Below, one piece after another: positions 14,752 through 22,220 of a stretch of DNA of 33,469 bases (positions are counted from its first letter, which is position 1; each line of letters opens with the position of its first letter). The DNA is from Alphaproteobacteria bacterium (lineage in GTDB: Bacteria; Pseudomonadota; Alphaproteobacteria; Puniceispirillales; Puniceispirillaceae). Location of the stretch: contig RFZL01000025.1 of the NCBI GenBank assembly GCA_009920665.1, positions 1 to 33,469 on the forward strand, written 5' to 3'. The notes under the pieces are model-generated. The model made no database searches. It was given only the letters and a program-made list of their open reading frames with translations, and was not told the DNA's origin. Both the position numbers and the translations under genes were made by a program.

Positions 14752-17182
14752 TGGCGGCGCGGATGATGTCCTCTTCCATGTCTGATAGCAATGCGTCGCC
14801 ATCGTCACTGTGAACGGTGTTCTCGCGGGCGATCTGCATGATCACCGGCACCGCCATCGGCGATATCATATCGAGATGCCGACAGACAATATTGCCGGCG
14901 AATTCCTGCAATGTATCAGCCAGCCTGCCAGCGTCGATCAACCCCTGCATGGCGTCGCGCCGCACCGCCTTCAGCAGGATGTGATCGGGTTCATGCCGGC
15001 GCAGCACATCATAGATCAGGTCCGAGCTGAACAGCACCTGGCGGCCTGTCTTGACCTGCCCGGGATGACGTCGTTCGACCAGCCCGGAGATGATGGCGGT
15101 GTCGCGGAAGAGACGTTTCAGGAGCGGCGTGTCCTGAAGCCATTCCTCGAACTCCTCAGTCATGATATCCGGGTCCAGCAGGCTTTCAACCTCCTCCGGC
15201 GGGCTCAGTGACCAGACCGCCAGCGCATAGTCGGTCATCGAGAAACCCAGCGGCCGCAGCCCGGCGCGTTTCATCCGCCGCAGCATCAGGAAACCCAGCG
15301 TCTGGTTGGCATTGCGGCCGGCAAAGCTGTAGATGACAGTGTGATGGCGCTTGCGATGCGGGAAGATCTCGACAAGCAATGTCTTCGCATCGGGAAGTGC
15401 CGACCGGCTGCCATGAAGCGCCAGCCAGTCGCGGATCTGGTCGGGGAGCCCGGCCCAGGCATGCCGACTGCCAATCAGGTTCCGGACCGCCAGCGACAGA
15501 TTGCTCGACAGCGGCAGACGCCCGCCACCATAGCTCGGGATCTGCGCCTCGCCGCCCTTCGCCTTCGAGACCATCACGGCGGCATTGCTGATACCCTCAT
15601 AGGTCAGAACCCGGCCGCCAAACAGGAAGGTGTCGCCGGGTGACAGGTTGACGACGAAATTTTCCTCGATGCTGCCAAGTGTGCGATTGCGGAGCTTCAC
15701 CTTCATCATCGGCGATTCAACGATGGTGCCGATATTCATCCGGTATTGCCGCGCCATCCGAGGCTCGCGCAACGCGACCATGCCGTCCTTCAGCGTCGCC
15801 AACCGGTTATATTGTGGATAGGCCGCCAGCGCGTACCCGCCATTACTGACAAAACCCACCACCTCATCAAACTCCCGGCGGCCAATATCGGCATAGGGCG
15901 CGGCGCGGATCACCTCGTCATAAAGTGCATCCGGATCGAACGCCCCGCTGCAGGCAACGCCAAAGACATGTTGCGCCAGCACATCGAACCCGCCACGCCG
16001 GAAGGTCGCGCCATCCAGCCTGCGATGCGCGATCTCGGTCTGCGCGGCGACACATTCCAGATATTCGAACCTGTTGGTCGGCACGAGAATGGCGCGACTT
16101 GGCTCATTCAGCCGATGATTGGCCCGCCCCACACGCTGCAACAGGCGGCTGACCCCTTTCGGCGCACCGACCTGGATGACAAGATCAACATCGGCCCAGT
16201 CAAGCCCGAGATCGAGCGAGCTTGTCGCCACCACACAGTCTAGACCACCATCCGCCATCCGCGCCTCGACCTTGCGGCGCAACTCGCGTTCCAGCGAGCC
16301 ATGATGCACCGCAATCCTGAGATTGCGGTCATTCAACTGCCATAACCGCTGAAACACGAATTCCGCCTGTGCCCGCGTGTTCACGAACACGACACTCATC
16401 CGCGCGCCGGCGATCTGCGCGTAAACCTCATCCAGCGCGTGGCGCGCCATATGGCCCGACCAGGGAATGCGGTTCTCGGTCTGCAGAATGTCGATTACCG
16501 GCGCCACCGCCTGCGCCGTGGAGACAATTCTGCCACCGCGCCGGCACAGCCAGTCACGCGCCAGCTTCGGCCTGTCGATGGTGGCGGACAGGCCGATCCG
16601 CCGCGCCCGCGGGGCCAGCGTGGCAAGTCGCGCCAGATTGAGGCTGAGCAGGTCACCACGCTTGTTGTCGAAAAAGGCGTGAAGCTCATCAATGATGACA
16701 AATCGCAGGCCGCTGAAATAGGCGCCGGCATCCTCATAGGACAGCAGCAGGGCAAGCGATTCCGGCGTTGTCATCAGGAAATCCGGCGGTTTCTTCTTCT
16801 GGCGCTGGCGCCGCGATTGCGGGGTATCGCCGGTGCGGGTCTCGAAACTCACCGGCAGGTCGAGCGCCTCGACCGGCGCTGTGATGTTGCGGTGCACATC
16901 CACCGCCAATGCCTTCAGCGGCGAGATATAGAGCGTGTGAAGCTGGCCGGTGGAGCCGTGTTCGGCGATATCGAGAAAGGATGGCAGAAAGCCAGCCAGT
17001 GTCTTGCCGGCCCCGGTCGGCGCGAACACCACAACATCACGCCGCGCCAGCGCATGTTCCGCCGCCTCAACCTGATGGTCGAACCAGTGCCAGCCGCGCT
17101 CCAGAAGCCAGCCTGTCAGCGGGTGGGACTGGAGGCGTGCCGGCAGATCCCTATATTGAGTGTCATGAACTGGTTGAACCAT
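14732..17182 (-). CDS. Ligase-associated DEXH-box helicase (Lhr-Core type)
   Basis: From ATG 17182 (MVQPVHDTQYRDLP) the product has 816 residues, the usual size of Lhr-Core helicases. Superfamily 2 motifs are visible: APTGAGKT (54-61), SPLKALA, TTPESLALLL, IIDELHAF (DELH in motif II), LSATI, VFVNTRAQAE, VATSSLDLGLDWADVD and QRVGRANHR. The C-terminal half contains the winged-helix and Lhr-specific domains (for example VNLSPGDTFLFGGRVL). It unwinds 3'-tailed duplexes, including RNA:DNA hybrids in studied relatives, working with the neighbouring ligase, nuclease and PdeM. The frame is open upstream to 18082, but this only mirrors the opposite exonuclease gene. The start overlaps the divergent exonuclease start by 18 bases. 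Confidence 0.92.
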   Translation of the reverse strand: MVQPVHDTQYRDLPARLQSHPLTGWLLERGWHWFDHQVEAAEHALARRDVVVFAPTGAGKTLAGFLPSFLDIAEHGSTGQLHTLYISPLKALAVDVHRNITAPVEALDLPVSFETRTGDTPQSRRQRQKKKPPDFLMTTPESLALLLSYEDAGAYFSGLRFVIIDELHAFFDNKRGDLLSLNLARLATLAPRARRIGLSATIDRPKLARDWLCRRGGRIVSTAQAVAPVIDILQTENRIPWSGHMARHALDEVYAQIAGARMSVVFVNTRAQAEFVFQRLWQLNDRNLRIAVHHGSLERELRRKVEARMADGGLDCVVATSSLDLGLDWADVDLVIQVGAPKGVSRLLQRVGRANHRLNEPSRAILVPTNRFEYLECVAAQTEIAHRRLDGATFRRGGFDVLAQHVFGVACSGAFDPDALYDEVIRAAPYADIGRREFDEVVGFVSNGGYALAAYPQYNRLATLKDGMVALREPRMARQYRMNIGTIVESPMMKVKLRNRTLGSIEENFVVNLSPGDTFLFGGRVLTYEGISNAAVMVSKAKGGEAQIPSYGGGRLPLSSNLSLAVRNLIGSRHAWAGLPDQIRDWLALHGSRSALPDAKTLLVEIFPHRKRHHTVIYSFAGRNANQTLGFLMLRRMKRAGLRPLGFSMTDYALAVWSLSPPEEVESLLDPDIMTEEFEEWLQDTPLLKRLFRDTAIISGLVERRHPGQVKTGRQVLFSSDLIYDVLRRHEPDHILLKAVRRDAMQGLIDAGRLADTLQEFAGNIVCRHLDMISPMAVPVIMQIARENTVHSDDGDALLSDMEEDIIRAANVESIH

Positions 17183-18154
17183 GAGCTCTATATAGAGCCG
17201 ATCGACGCCTATATCGACCCGGCACGTCCAGTCAGGCGCGCGATCATCACACATGGCCATGCCGACCATGCTCGGGCTGGGCATGATCATGTGCTGGCGA
17301 CGCCGCAGACAATCGCCATCATGAAACAGCGATATGGCGCGCATTGCGCCGGTTCCTTCCAGCCACTTGAATTCGGGATCGAGCTTGTTGACGGGCCGGT
17401 GACCATCACCCTGTTTCCCGCCGGCCACATCCTTGGCAGCGCGCAGGTCAGGCTGGCCTATCAGGGGCGGGTCGCGGTTGTCACCGGCGACTACAAGACG
17501 CATGCCGACAGCACCGCGCAGAATTTCGAGCTGGTCCCCTGCGATCTGCTCGTCACCGAGGCGACCTTCGGGCTGCCGGTCTTCCAGCACCCCGACCCGA
17601 AACAGGAGATTTCGCGTCTTCTGGCTTCGGTACAGGCGCAGCCGGAGCGCTGCCATGTCATTGGCGCCTATGCGCTTGGCAAGGCGCAGCGGGTGATCAG
17701 GCTGATCCGCGAGGCCGGCCATGACGCGCCGATCTTCCTGCACGGGGCGCAGGAAAAACTGTGCGCCTATTATGCCGGCCAGGGGGTCGATCTGGGCAAT
17801 CTGCAAAAGGCCCTCGACCGTGACAAGGCATCCTTTCCCGGACATATCGTCATCGCCCCGCCATCGGCGCTTCGTGACCGCTGGTCGCGCCGCCTTCCCG
17901 ACCCGGTGATCTGCCAGGCGTCCGGCTGGATGACAATCAAGCAGCGCGCCAAACAGAGCGGGGTGGAACTGCCGCTGGTGATCTCCGACCATGCAGACTG
18001 GAACGAGCTGACCGACACCATCACGGCGAGCGGGGCCGACACCATCTGGGTCACGCATGGCCGCGAGGATGCGCTTGTCCATTGGTGCCGGTCACGCGGA
18101 TTGCAGGCCGAACCGCTCTATATGCAGGGCCGCGAAGAGGATGCCGGCGAATGA
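17165..18154 (+). CDS. Ligase-associated DNA exonuclease (metallo-beta-lactamase fold)
   Basis: From ATG 17165 (MNWLNHELYIEPIDAYIDP) the product has 329 residues. The metallo-beta-lactamase signature THGHADHAR (His30, His32, Asp34, His35), AGHILGSAQ, GDYKTHAD and the beta-CASP-like C-terminal part (GAYALGKAQRVIRL, HADWNELTD) fit the SNM1/artemis-related exonucleases linked to bacterial ATP-dependent ligases. It should trim DNA ends for the ligase. The long upstream extension of the frame is antisense to the helicase and was excluded. A TATATT sequence 7 bases before the ATG may be the -10 element, which would give a nearly leaderless mRNA; no SD is seen. The stop overlaps the ligase start by four bases (ATGA). 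Confidence 0.9.
   Translation: MNWLNHELYIEPIDAYIDPARPVRRAIITHGHADHARAGHDHVLATPQTIAIMKQRYGAHCAGSFQPLEFGIELVDGPVTITLFPAGHILGSAQVRLAYQGRVAVVTGDYKTHADSTAQNFELVPCDLLVTEATFGLPVFQHPDPKQEISRLLASVQAQPERCHVIGAYALGKAQRVIRLIREAGHDAPIFLHGAQEKLCAYYAGQGVDLGNLQKALDRDKASFPGHIVIAPPSALRDRWSRRLPDPVICQASGWMTIKQRAKQSGVELPLVISDHADWNELTDTITASGADTIWVTHGREDALVHWCRSRGLQAEPLYMQGREEDAGE
17185..17198. promoter_or_regulatory. 14-bp perfect palindrome at the overlapping divergent starts
   Basis: GCTCTATATAGAGC is its own reverse complement. It starts two bases upstream of the helicase ATG (minus strand) and lies within codons 7-12 of the exonuclease gene. It could be an operator for a dimeric regulator or simply a TATA-rich -10 region for the helicase; a binding protein is not known. 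Confidence 0.35.
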
Positions 18155-19731
18155 AACGGTTCGCGGAATTGCTGGAGACGCTTGTTCTCACCCCGTCGCG
18201 CAACGCGAAGATCGGGGCGATGGCACGCTATTTCGAAACAACCCCCGATCCAGACCGCGGCGTTGCGCTGGCCGCCATCACCCGCGATCTGACGCTGTCC
18301 AACCTCAAAGCCGGGGCCCTTCGCCAGCTGGCTATGGACCGGGTCGATCCCGAGCTGTTCCTGATGAGCTATGATTATGTTGGCGATCTTGCCGAGACGA
18401 TCTCGCTGATCTGGCCGCAACCAGCTGAGGGAGCCGGTCGCACGGACCTCCCCGGCGTCGCCGATTTCATCACCGGCATCGAATCACGGCCCAAGGCGGA
18501 CGTCGCCGACCATCTTGCCGCGCTGCTGGACAGCGCGACCCCGGCGGAGCGCTGGGCAATGATCAAGCTGGCGACAGGCGGGCTGCGCGTTGGCGTGTCG
18601 GCGCGCCTCGCGAAAACGGCGCTGGCGGCCTATGGCGGGCAGAACCTGGCCGCGATCGAGAAGATCTGGCACGGGCTGGAGCCCCCCTATACCGAGCTGT
18701 TCGCATGGCTGGACGGCCGCGGCGCCGCGCCGCGCATTCAGCCGGGGCGGACCTTCCACCCGATGATGCTGTCAAACCCGATCGACGAGACGCGTGATTT
18801 CGACCGGCTCGATGCCGGCGACTATCAGGCTGAATGGAAATGGGATGGCATCCGCGTGCAGCTTGTCTTTGATGGCGAAAGCCGGCGTATCTTTTCACGG
18901 ACCGGCGATGATATCTCGGTCGCCTTTCCCGATCTCGCGGCGGCGCTGGACGGGCATGCCGTTCTCGACGGTGAATTGCTGGTCGGCCATGATTTCCAGC
19001 CTCTCGCCTTCAACAGCCTGCAGCAGCGGCTCAATCGCAAGACACCGGCAAAGACGCATCTTCGCGATCTGCCAGCCTTTGTGCGGGTCTATGACATGCT
19101 GTTCGACGGGGATGAGGACCTCCGTGACCTGCCGCTGTCGGCCCGCCGCCAGCGGCTGGAGCACTGGATACGGCAGCATGAAGGTGGCAGGCTTGATCTT
19201 TCCGAAATCCTGCCGTTCGGGGACTGGCATGATCTGGCAAGGCTACGCCTGGAGGGTGCCGAGATTCATGGCTATGAAGGGCTGATGATCAAAAACCGGC
19301 AAAGCCGCTATGTCGCCGGCCGGCCAAAGGGACCCTGGTTCAAGTGGAAGCGTGAGCCGCGCTTGATCGACACAATCATGATGTATGCGCAGCGCGGTCA
19401 TGGACGGCGAAGTTCCTTCTATTCCGATTTCACCTTTGGCATCTGGCGCGGTAACGAAATCGTGCCGGTCGGCAAGGCCTATTCCGGGTTCACCGATGAC
19501 GAGCTTCGCGATCTAGACAAATGGGTGCGTACCAACACCACCAACCGGTTCGGCCCGGTGCGCGAGGTGGAAAAACGCCTTGTCGTCGAGCTCGCCTTCG
19601 ACAGCGCGCATGACAGCCCGCGCCACAAATCGGGTATCGCGCTCCGCTTCCCCCGTATCAACAGGATTCGCTGGGACAAGCCGGCGGATGAGGCCGATAC
19701 CATCGAGACGGTGCGCGCTCTTGTTGATTGA
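18151..19731 (+). CDS. ATP-dependent DNA ligase (LigC-type, repair cluster)
   Basis: The 526-residue product contains an N-terminal ligase domain (about 1-190: MKRFAELLETLVLTPSRNAK, WAMIKLATGGLRVGVSARLA), a nucleotidyltransferase domain with motif I KWDGIR (Lys230 becomes adenylylated), VLDGELLV (motif III), VYDMLFDG, EGLMIK (motif IV) and PWFKWKRE (motif V), and a C-terminal OB domain (about 400-526). It seals 3'-OH/5'-phosphate nicks with ATP, in contrast to the essential NAD-dependent LigA. Translational coupling to the exonuclease (ATGA overlap) and divergence from Lhr/PdeM define the four-gene repair cluster. The end reads TIETVRALVD. A terminator-like hairpin follows at 19800. Confidence 0.95.
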   Translation: MKRFAELLETLVLTPSRNAKIGAMARYFETTPDPDRGVALAAITRDLTLSNLKAGALRQLAMDRVDPELFLMSYDYVGDLAETISLIWPQPAEGAGRTDLPGVADFITGIESRPKADVADHLAALLDSATPAERWAMIKLATGGLRVGVSARLAKTALAAYGGQNLAAIEKIWHGLEPPYTELFAWLDGRGAAPRIQPGRTFHPMMLSNPIDETRDFDRLDAGDYQAEWKWDGIRVQLVFDGESRRIFSRTGDDISVAFPDLAAALDGHAVLDGELLVGHDFQPLAFNSLQQRLNRKTPAKTHLRDLPAFVRVYDMLFDGDEDLRDLPLSARRQRLEHWIRQHEGGRLDLSEILPFGDWHDLARLRLEGAEIHGYEGLMIKNRQSRYVAGRPKGPWFKWKREPRLIDTIMMYAQRGHGRRSSFYSDFTFGIWRGNEIVPVGKAYSGFTDDELRDLDKWVRTNTTNRFGPVREVEKRLVVELAFDSAHDSPRHKSGIALRFPRINRIRWDKPADEADTIETVRALVD

Positions 19732-19799
19732 AATCAGACCGCTGGCTGATCACCACATCTGCAAATATGCAGCCGGGCAGAGCGAACAGAAAGAAATAC

Positions 19800-19844
19800 A
19801 AACCCATATTTTCTGAGCATTTCGCCAGAAACGGGTTTCGTTTT
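19800..19844 (+). terminator. Probable rho-independent terminator after the ligase gene
   Basis: An outer stem AAACCC/GGGTTT (19800-19805 with 19833-19838) and an inner stem TTTCTG/CAGAAA (19810-19815 with 19826-19831) form an interrupted hairpin, followed by CGTTTT. The stem is AT-rich and thus weaker than the one at 5039. Confidence 0.55.
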
Positions 19845-19845
19845 G

Positions 19846-19877
19846 ATCATTATTTAATAATTTAGTAATAAAATGAT
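19846..19877. promoter_or_regulatory. AT-rich region with inverted repeat upstream of the Lrp/AsnC regulator
   Basis: ATCATT (19846-19851) and AATGAT (19872-19877) are mirrored around an AT-only centre about 58 bases before the regulator start. Lrp/AsnC proteins bind AT-rich pseudo-palindromes and usually control their own genes, so this is a candidate autoregulatory site. Inference only. Confidence 0.35.
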
Positions 19878-19934
19878 GCCAACAGTCGGATGCTACCAAC
19901 GACTGCGCTGCAGAAACCACCGCGGAATCTCTGG

Positions 19935-20357
19935 ATGAAGGATCTTGACGCCAGTATCATCGCCCTCCTGAAGAGCAATGCCCGCATGTCGGTCACGCAG
20001 ATGTCGCAAGAACTTGGCGCCTCGCGGGTCACCATCAACTCACATATCAGGAAAATGGAGCAGTCAGGCATCATCACCGGCTATACGGTGACCCTTGGCG
20101 CCGAGGAGTTCCGGCATAAGGTGTCGGGATGGATCATGATTACCGTCGACGCCAGCAAGGAAGAAGCCGTCATAGACGAGCTTGCCGGCATGCCTCAGAT
20201 CGCCAGACTCTTCACGACAAATGGTCGGTGGGACCTTGCCGCCGAAATCCAGACATCGACGCTGGAAAGTCTTGATGCCGCCATTTCACGGCTTCGACAG
20301 ATCCCCGGGATCAAGGAAACCGATACCAGCCTGTTGCTGAGTTCGCGTGTCGGCTGA
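19935..20357 (+). CDS. Lrp/AsnC-family transcriptional regulator
   Basis: From ATG 19935 (MKDLDASIIALLKSNARMSV) the product has 140 residues: an N-terminal winged helix-turn-helix (MSQELGASRVTINSHIRKME is the recognition region) with the typical hinge GIITGYTVTLG, then an alpha-beta RAM/ligand domain (about 65-140: KVSGWIMITVDAS, TTNGRWDLAAEIQ, TDTSLLLSS). Such proteins sense amino acids or similar small molecules as octamers. The gene lies 162 bases upstream of the TTT transporter/Sau genes on the same strand, so it probably controls them, replacing the regulator found at other sulfoacetate loci; this is inference. The frame is open to 19890 (MLPTTALQ), but the ATG at 19935 matches the usual family start. 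Confidence 0.9.
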   Translation: MKDLDASIIALLKSNARMSVTQMSQELGASRVTINSHIRKMEQSGIITGYTVTLGAEEFRHKVSGWIMITVDASKEEAVIDELAGMPQIARLFTTNGRWDLAAEIQTSTLESLDAAISRLRQIPGIKETDTSLLLSSRVG

Positions 20358-20519
20358 AAGCCCTTCAAAGGGCAAAGGCGTGACATTTAACCGCGCGGCG
20401 AGGCAAATCCTGATCCGTTGATGAATCGTTTTTGGCTTTTCCTACTTTGAAAAGGATGCTCATAATCGGGGTTGTTGCCGGGGGACAAGGCAATGGCGAC
20501 ATAAATTCGGAGGAAACCA
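20358..20519 (+). promoter_or_regulatory. Regulatory gap between the Lrp-type regulator and tctC
   Basis: A hairpin GCCCTT/AAGGGC (about 20362-20375) follows the regulator stop. A second, CTTTTC/GAAAAG (20436-20441 with 20449-20454), lies about 65 bases before tctC and could be an operator or part of the promoter; TTGATG near 20418 is a weak -35 candidate. GGAGG at 20507-20511 is a strong ribosome binding site 8 bases before the tctC ATG. Confidence 0.45.
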
Positions 20520-21536
20520 ATGAAAAAACTTTTTGGAATTGGCGTTGCTGCCACCATGATGATGGCGGTGGGCGGCACAGCCAACGCATTTGAATGCAAG
20601 GTCAAGGAAGCCTCGATGGACAAGCCCGGCGGCTTTCCTGAGCGTGCCCTTACCATGATCGTGCCTTACGGTCCGGCCGGTGGTTCGGGTCAGGTTGCCG
20701 CAGCGATGGCCGAGGGTGTTACCGGCCTGACCGGCGTGGCGATCAACCGGGACCACAAGCCCGGCGGTTCGGGCACTGTCGGCATGACGGCCTATATGGC
20801 CTCACCGGCTGATGGATATAACGTTCTCGAGCATATCGACGACGCCTCGTCGGCGCATGCGCTGGACTCGTCACGGCCGAACCCGGCCGAGGATCTGATC
20901 CCGCTGGTGATCTCGCAGGTCACCTTCTCGCAGATCTATATCCGCACCAACGAGACCCGCTACAATGACTGGGAGTCGTTTGTCGCATGGGTGAAGGCGC
21001 AGGGCGGCAAGGCGACAATCGCCAACGTCTCGAAAGAAGGCTCCATGGAGCGCGTCACGATGAAGTTCATCACCGACGCGACCGGCATGGAAATCCAGCA
21101 GATCTCGTTCGACAAGGGCGCGCCGCGCTATGGAGCGCTTCTCGGTGGCCAGGTCGATGCGCTGTTCGAGCAGCCGGGCGATGTTCGCAAGTTTCTGGAT
21201 GCCGGCAACTTCAAGCCGATCCTGACAATCTTTGACGAGCGCCCGTCGGTCTTTGCTGACGTGCCGACGCACCGCGAAATGGGCATGGATTTCGACCCGC
21301 TGCTTCGTTTCCGTGGCTTCTATGTCCACAAGGATGCCCCGGCGGACCGCGTTGAGTGGCTGCAGTGGGCCTTCCAGCGCGGCTATTGCCAGGACAGCTA
21401 TCAGTCGTTCAACGAGTCGAAGTTCATGACCGTCATCGACAGCTACCGCGACACCGCGGGCGCCCGTGACCTGATCACCCGTTCCATCGCCCAGTACCGT
21501 GAGGTGTACAAGTCGATGGGCATGGATGTGAAATAG
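20520..21536 (+). CDS. tctC: Tripartite tricarboxylate transporter (TTT) solute-binding protein, TctC family
   Basis: The 338-residue periplasmic binding protein has a Sec signal peptide (cleavage likely after Ala23, TANA/FECK) and the TctC/Bug fold: FPERALTMIVPYGPAGGSG at about 39-57 forms the ligand-carboxylate loop, PGGSGTVGMTAYMASPADGY follows, and DEL-type regions close the cleft. It delivers its ligand to TctAB for proton- or sodium-coupled uptake. Cys26 and Cys293 could form a disulfide. Ligand cannot be read from sequence. The linked sulfoacetate-CoA ligase and sulfoacetaldehyde dehydrogenase suggest sulfoacetate or a related C2 sulfonate, and TTT systems for sulfonates such as sulfolactate are known. 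A strong SD (GGAGG) and a downstream stem-loop suggest high expression of this subunit. Confidence 0.93.
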   Translation: MKKLFGIGVAATMMMAVGGTANAFECKVKEASMDKPGGFPERALTMIVPYGPAGGSGQVAAAMAEGVTGLTGVAINRDHKPGGSGTVGMTAYMASPADGYNVLEHIDDASSAHALDSSRPNPAEDLIPLVISQVTFSQIYIRTNETRYNDWESFVAWVKAQGGKATIANVSKEGSMERVTMKFITDATGMEIQQISFDKGAPRYGALLGGQVDALFEQPGDVRKFLDAGNFKPILTIFDERPSVFADVPTHREMGMDFDPLLRFRGFYVHKDAPADRVEWLQWAFQRGYCQDSYQSFNESKFMTVIDSYRDTAGARDLITRSIAQYREVYKSMGMDVK

Positions 21537-21556
21537 GGCTGTCCTTCCAAATTGCA

Positions 21557-21588
21557 GTGCCCCCGGAGGCCTAAGGCGCCGGGGGCAC
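21557..21588 (+). promoter_or_regulatory. Strong intercistronic stem-loop between tctC and tctB
   Basis: GTGCCCCCGG (21557-21566) pairs perfectly with CCGGGGGCAC (21579-21588) around a 12-base loop. No T run follows, so it is probably an mRNA-stabilising or attenuating hairpin. Such hairpins after binding-protein genes raise the level of the binding protein over the membrane subunits. Confidence 0.8.
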
Positions 21589-21641
21589 ACCATCTCCAGT
21601 TTGATACATTATATCGACAGCCTGACTGTCAGGGTTTGATT

Positions 21642-21650
21642 GAGGGAGAG
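21642..21650 (+). promoter_or_regulatory. tctB: Ribosome binding site deciding a TTG start for tctB
   Basis: GAGGGAGAG precedes TTG at 21655; the GAGGG core ends 8 bases before it. No ATG or GTG with comparable spacing exists; the in-frame ATG at 21679 has no SD. Confidence 0.6.
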
Positions 21651-21654
21651 ATCG

Positions 21655-22215
21655 TTGGGTCAGCTCGGTAAATCGCACATGATCGAGACTGTCGTCTGGT
21701 CGCTGATCGCGGTCATTTTTTTCGGTTACACCTTCGAGTTCAACCAGCCGATCGAGATCTATAAGTTCGGCGCTACCGGCTGGCCGCGCGTCATCATCCT
21801 GCTGCTGATGCTGGTGACGCTTGGCAATCTGTATCACCATTTCAAGAATGGCTCGGCGGTTCAGAAGGGCCGCGTCGGCATCGCCGAAACCGATGATTCG
21901 CAGACGGATTACGGCAATCCGGCCACCCTTGCCAAGATCATCGCGATTCTGTTCACGCCTTTCCTGTTCGCCTGGCTGTTGAAGCCGGTCGGGATGTATT
22001 CCGGCGCACCATTTTTTATCGCCGCCGTGATCTGGCTGTTCGGGGAGCGGCGGTGGCAATGGATCCTCGCCATCACGCTACTGATCTATGCCATCCTGCT
22101 TGGCCTGTTTGTCGTCACGCTCAACGCGCCCCTGCCGCAGGGGAACGTGTCACCCTTTTATGATTTCAGCGGGTTCATCCTGAAAATGAACACTCAGCTG
22201 CAACAGCTCTGGTAA
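21655..22215 (+). CDS. tctB: TTT transporter small membrane subunit, TctB family
   Basis: The 186-residue protein starts at TTG 21655 (MGQLGKSHMIETVVW) and has four predicted membrane helices: about 9-27 (ETVVWSLIAVIFFGYTF), 42-58 (WPRVIILLLMLVTLGNL), 98-118 (AKIIAILFTPFLFAWLL) and 128-165 (two adjoining helices around LFGERRWQWIL). TctB subunits are poorly conserved but always small and four-helical, placed between tctC and tctA as here. With TctA it forms the inner-membrane permease. The loop GNPATLAKIIAI and the motif GERRW before the last helix are consistent with the family. It ends 5 bases before tctA. Confidence 0.88.
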   Translation: MGQLGKSHMIETVVWSLIAVIFFGYTFEFNQPIEIYKFGATGWPRVIILLLMLVTLGNLYHHFKNGSAVQKGRVGIAETDDSQTDYGNPATLAKIIAILFTPFLFAWLLKPVGMYSGAPFFIAAVIWLFGERRWQWILAITLLIYAILLGLFVVTLNAPLPQGNVSPFYDFSGFILKMNTQLQQLW

Positions 22216-22220
22216 CGCAC

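Noticed and set aside
16439-17164. Upstream extension of the exonuclease reading frame
   Set aside because: It lies antisense to the helicase motif region and lacks family similarity; the exonuclease fits the ATG at 17165.
17183-18082. Upstream extension of the helicase reading frame
   Set aside because: It mirrors the exonuclease gene; Lhr-Core length and motifs fit the ATG at 17182.
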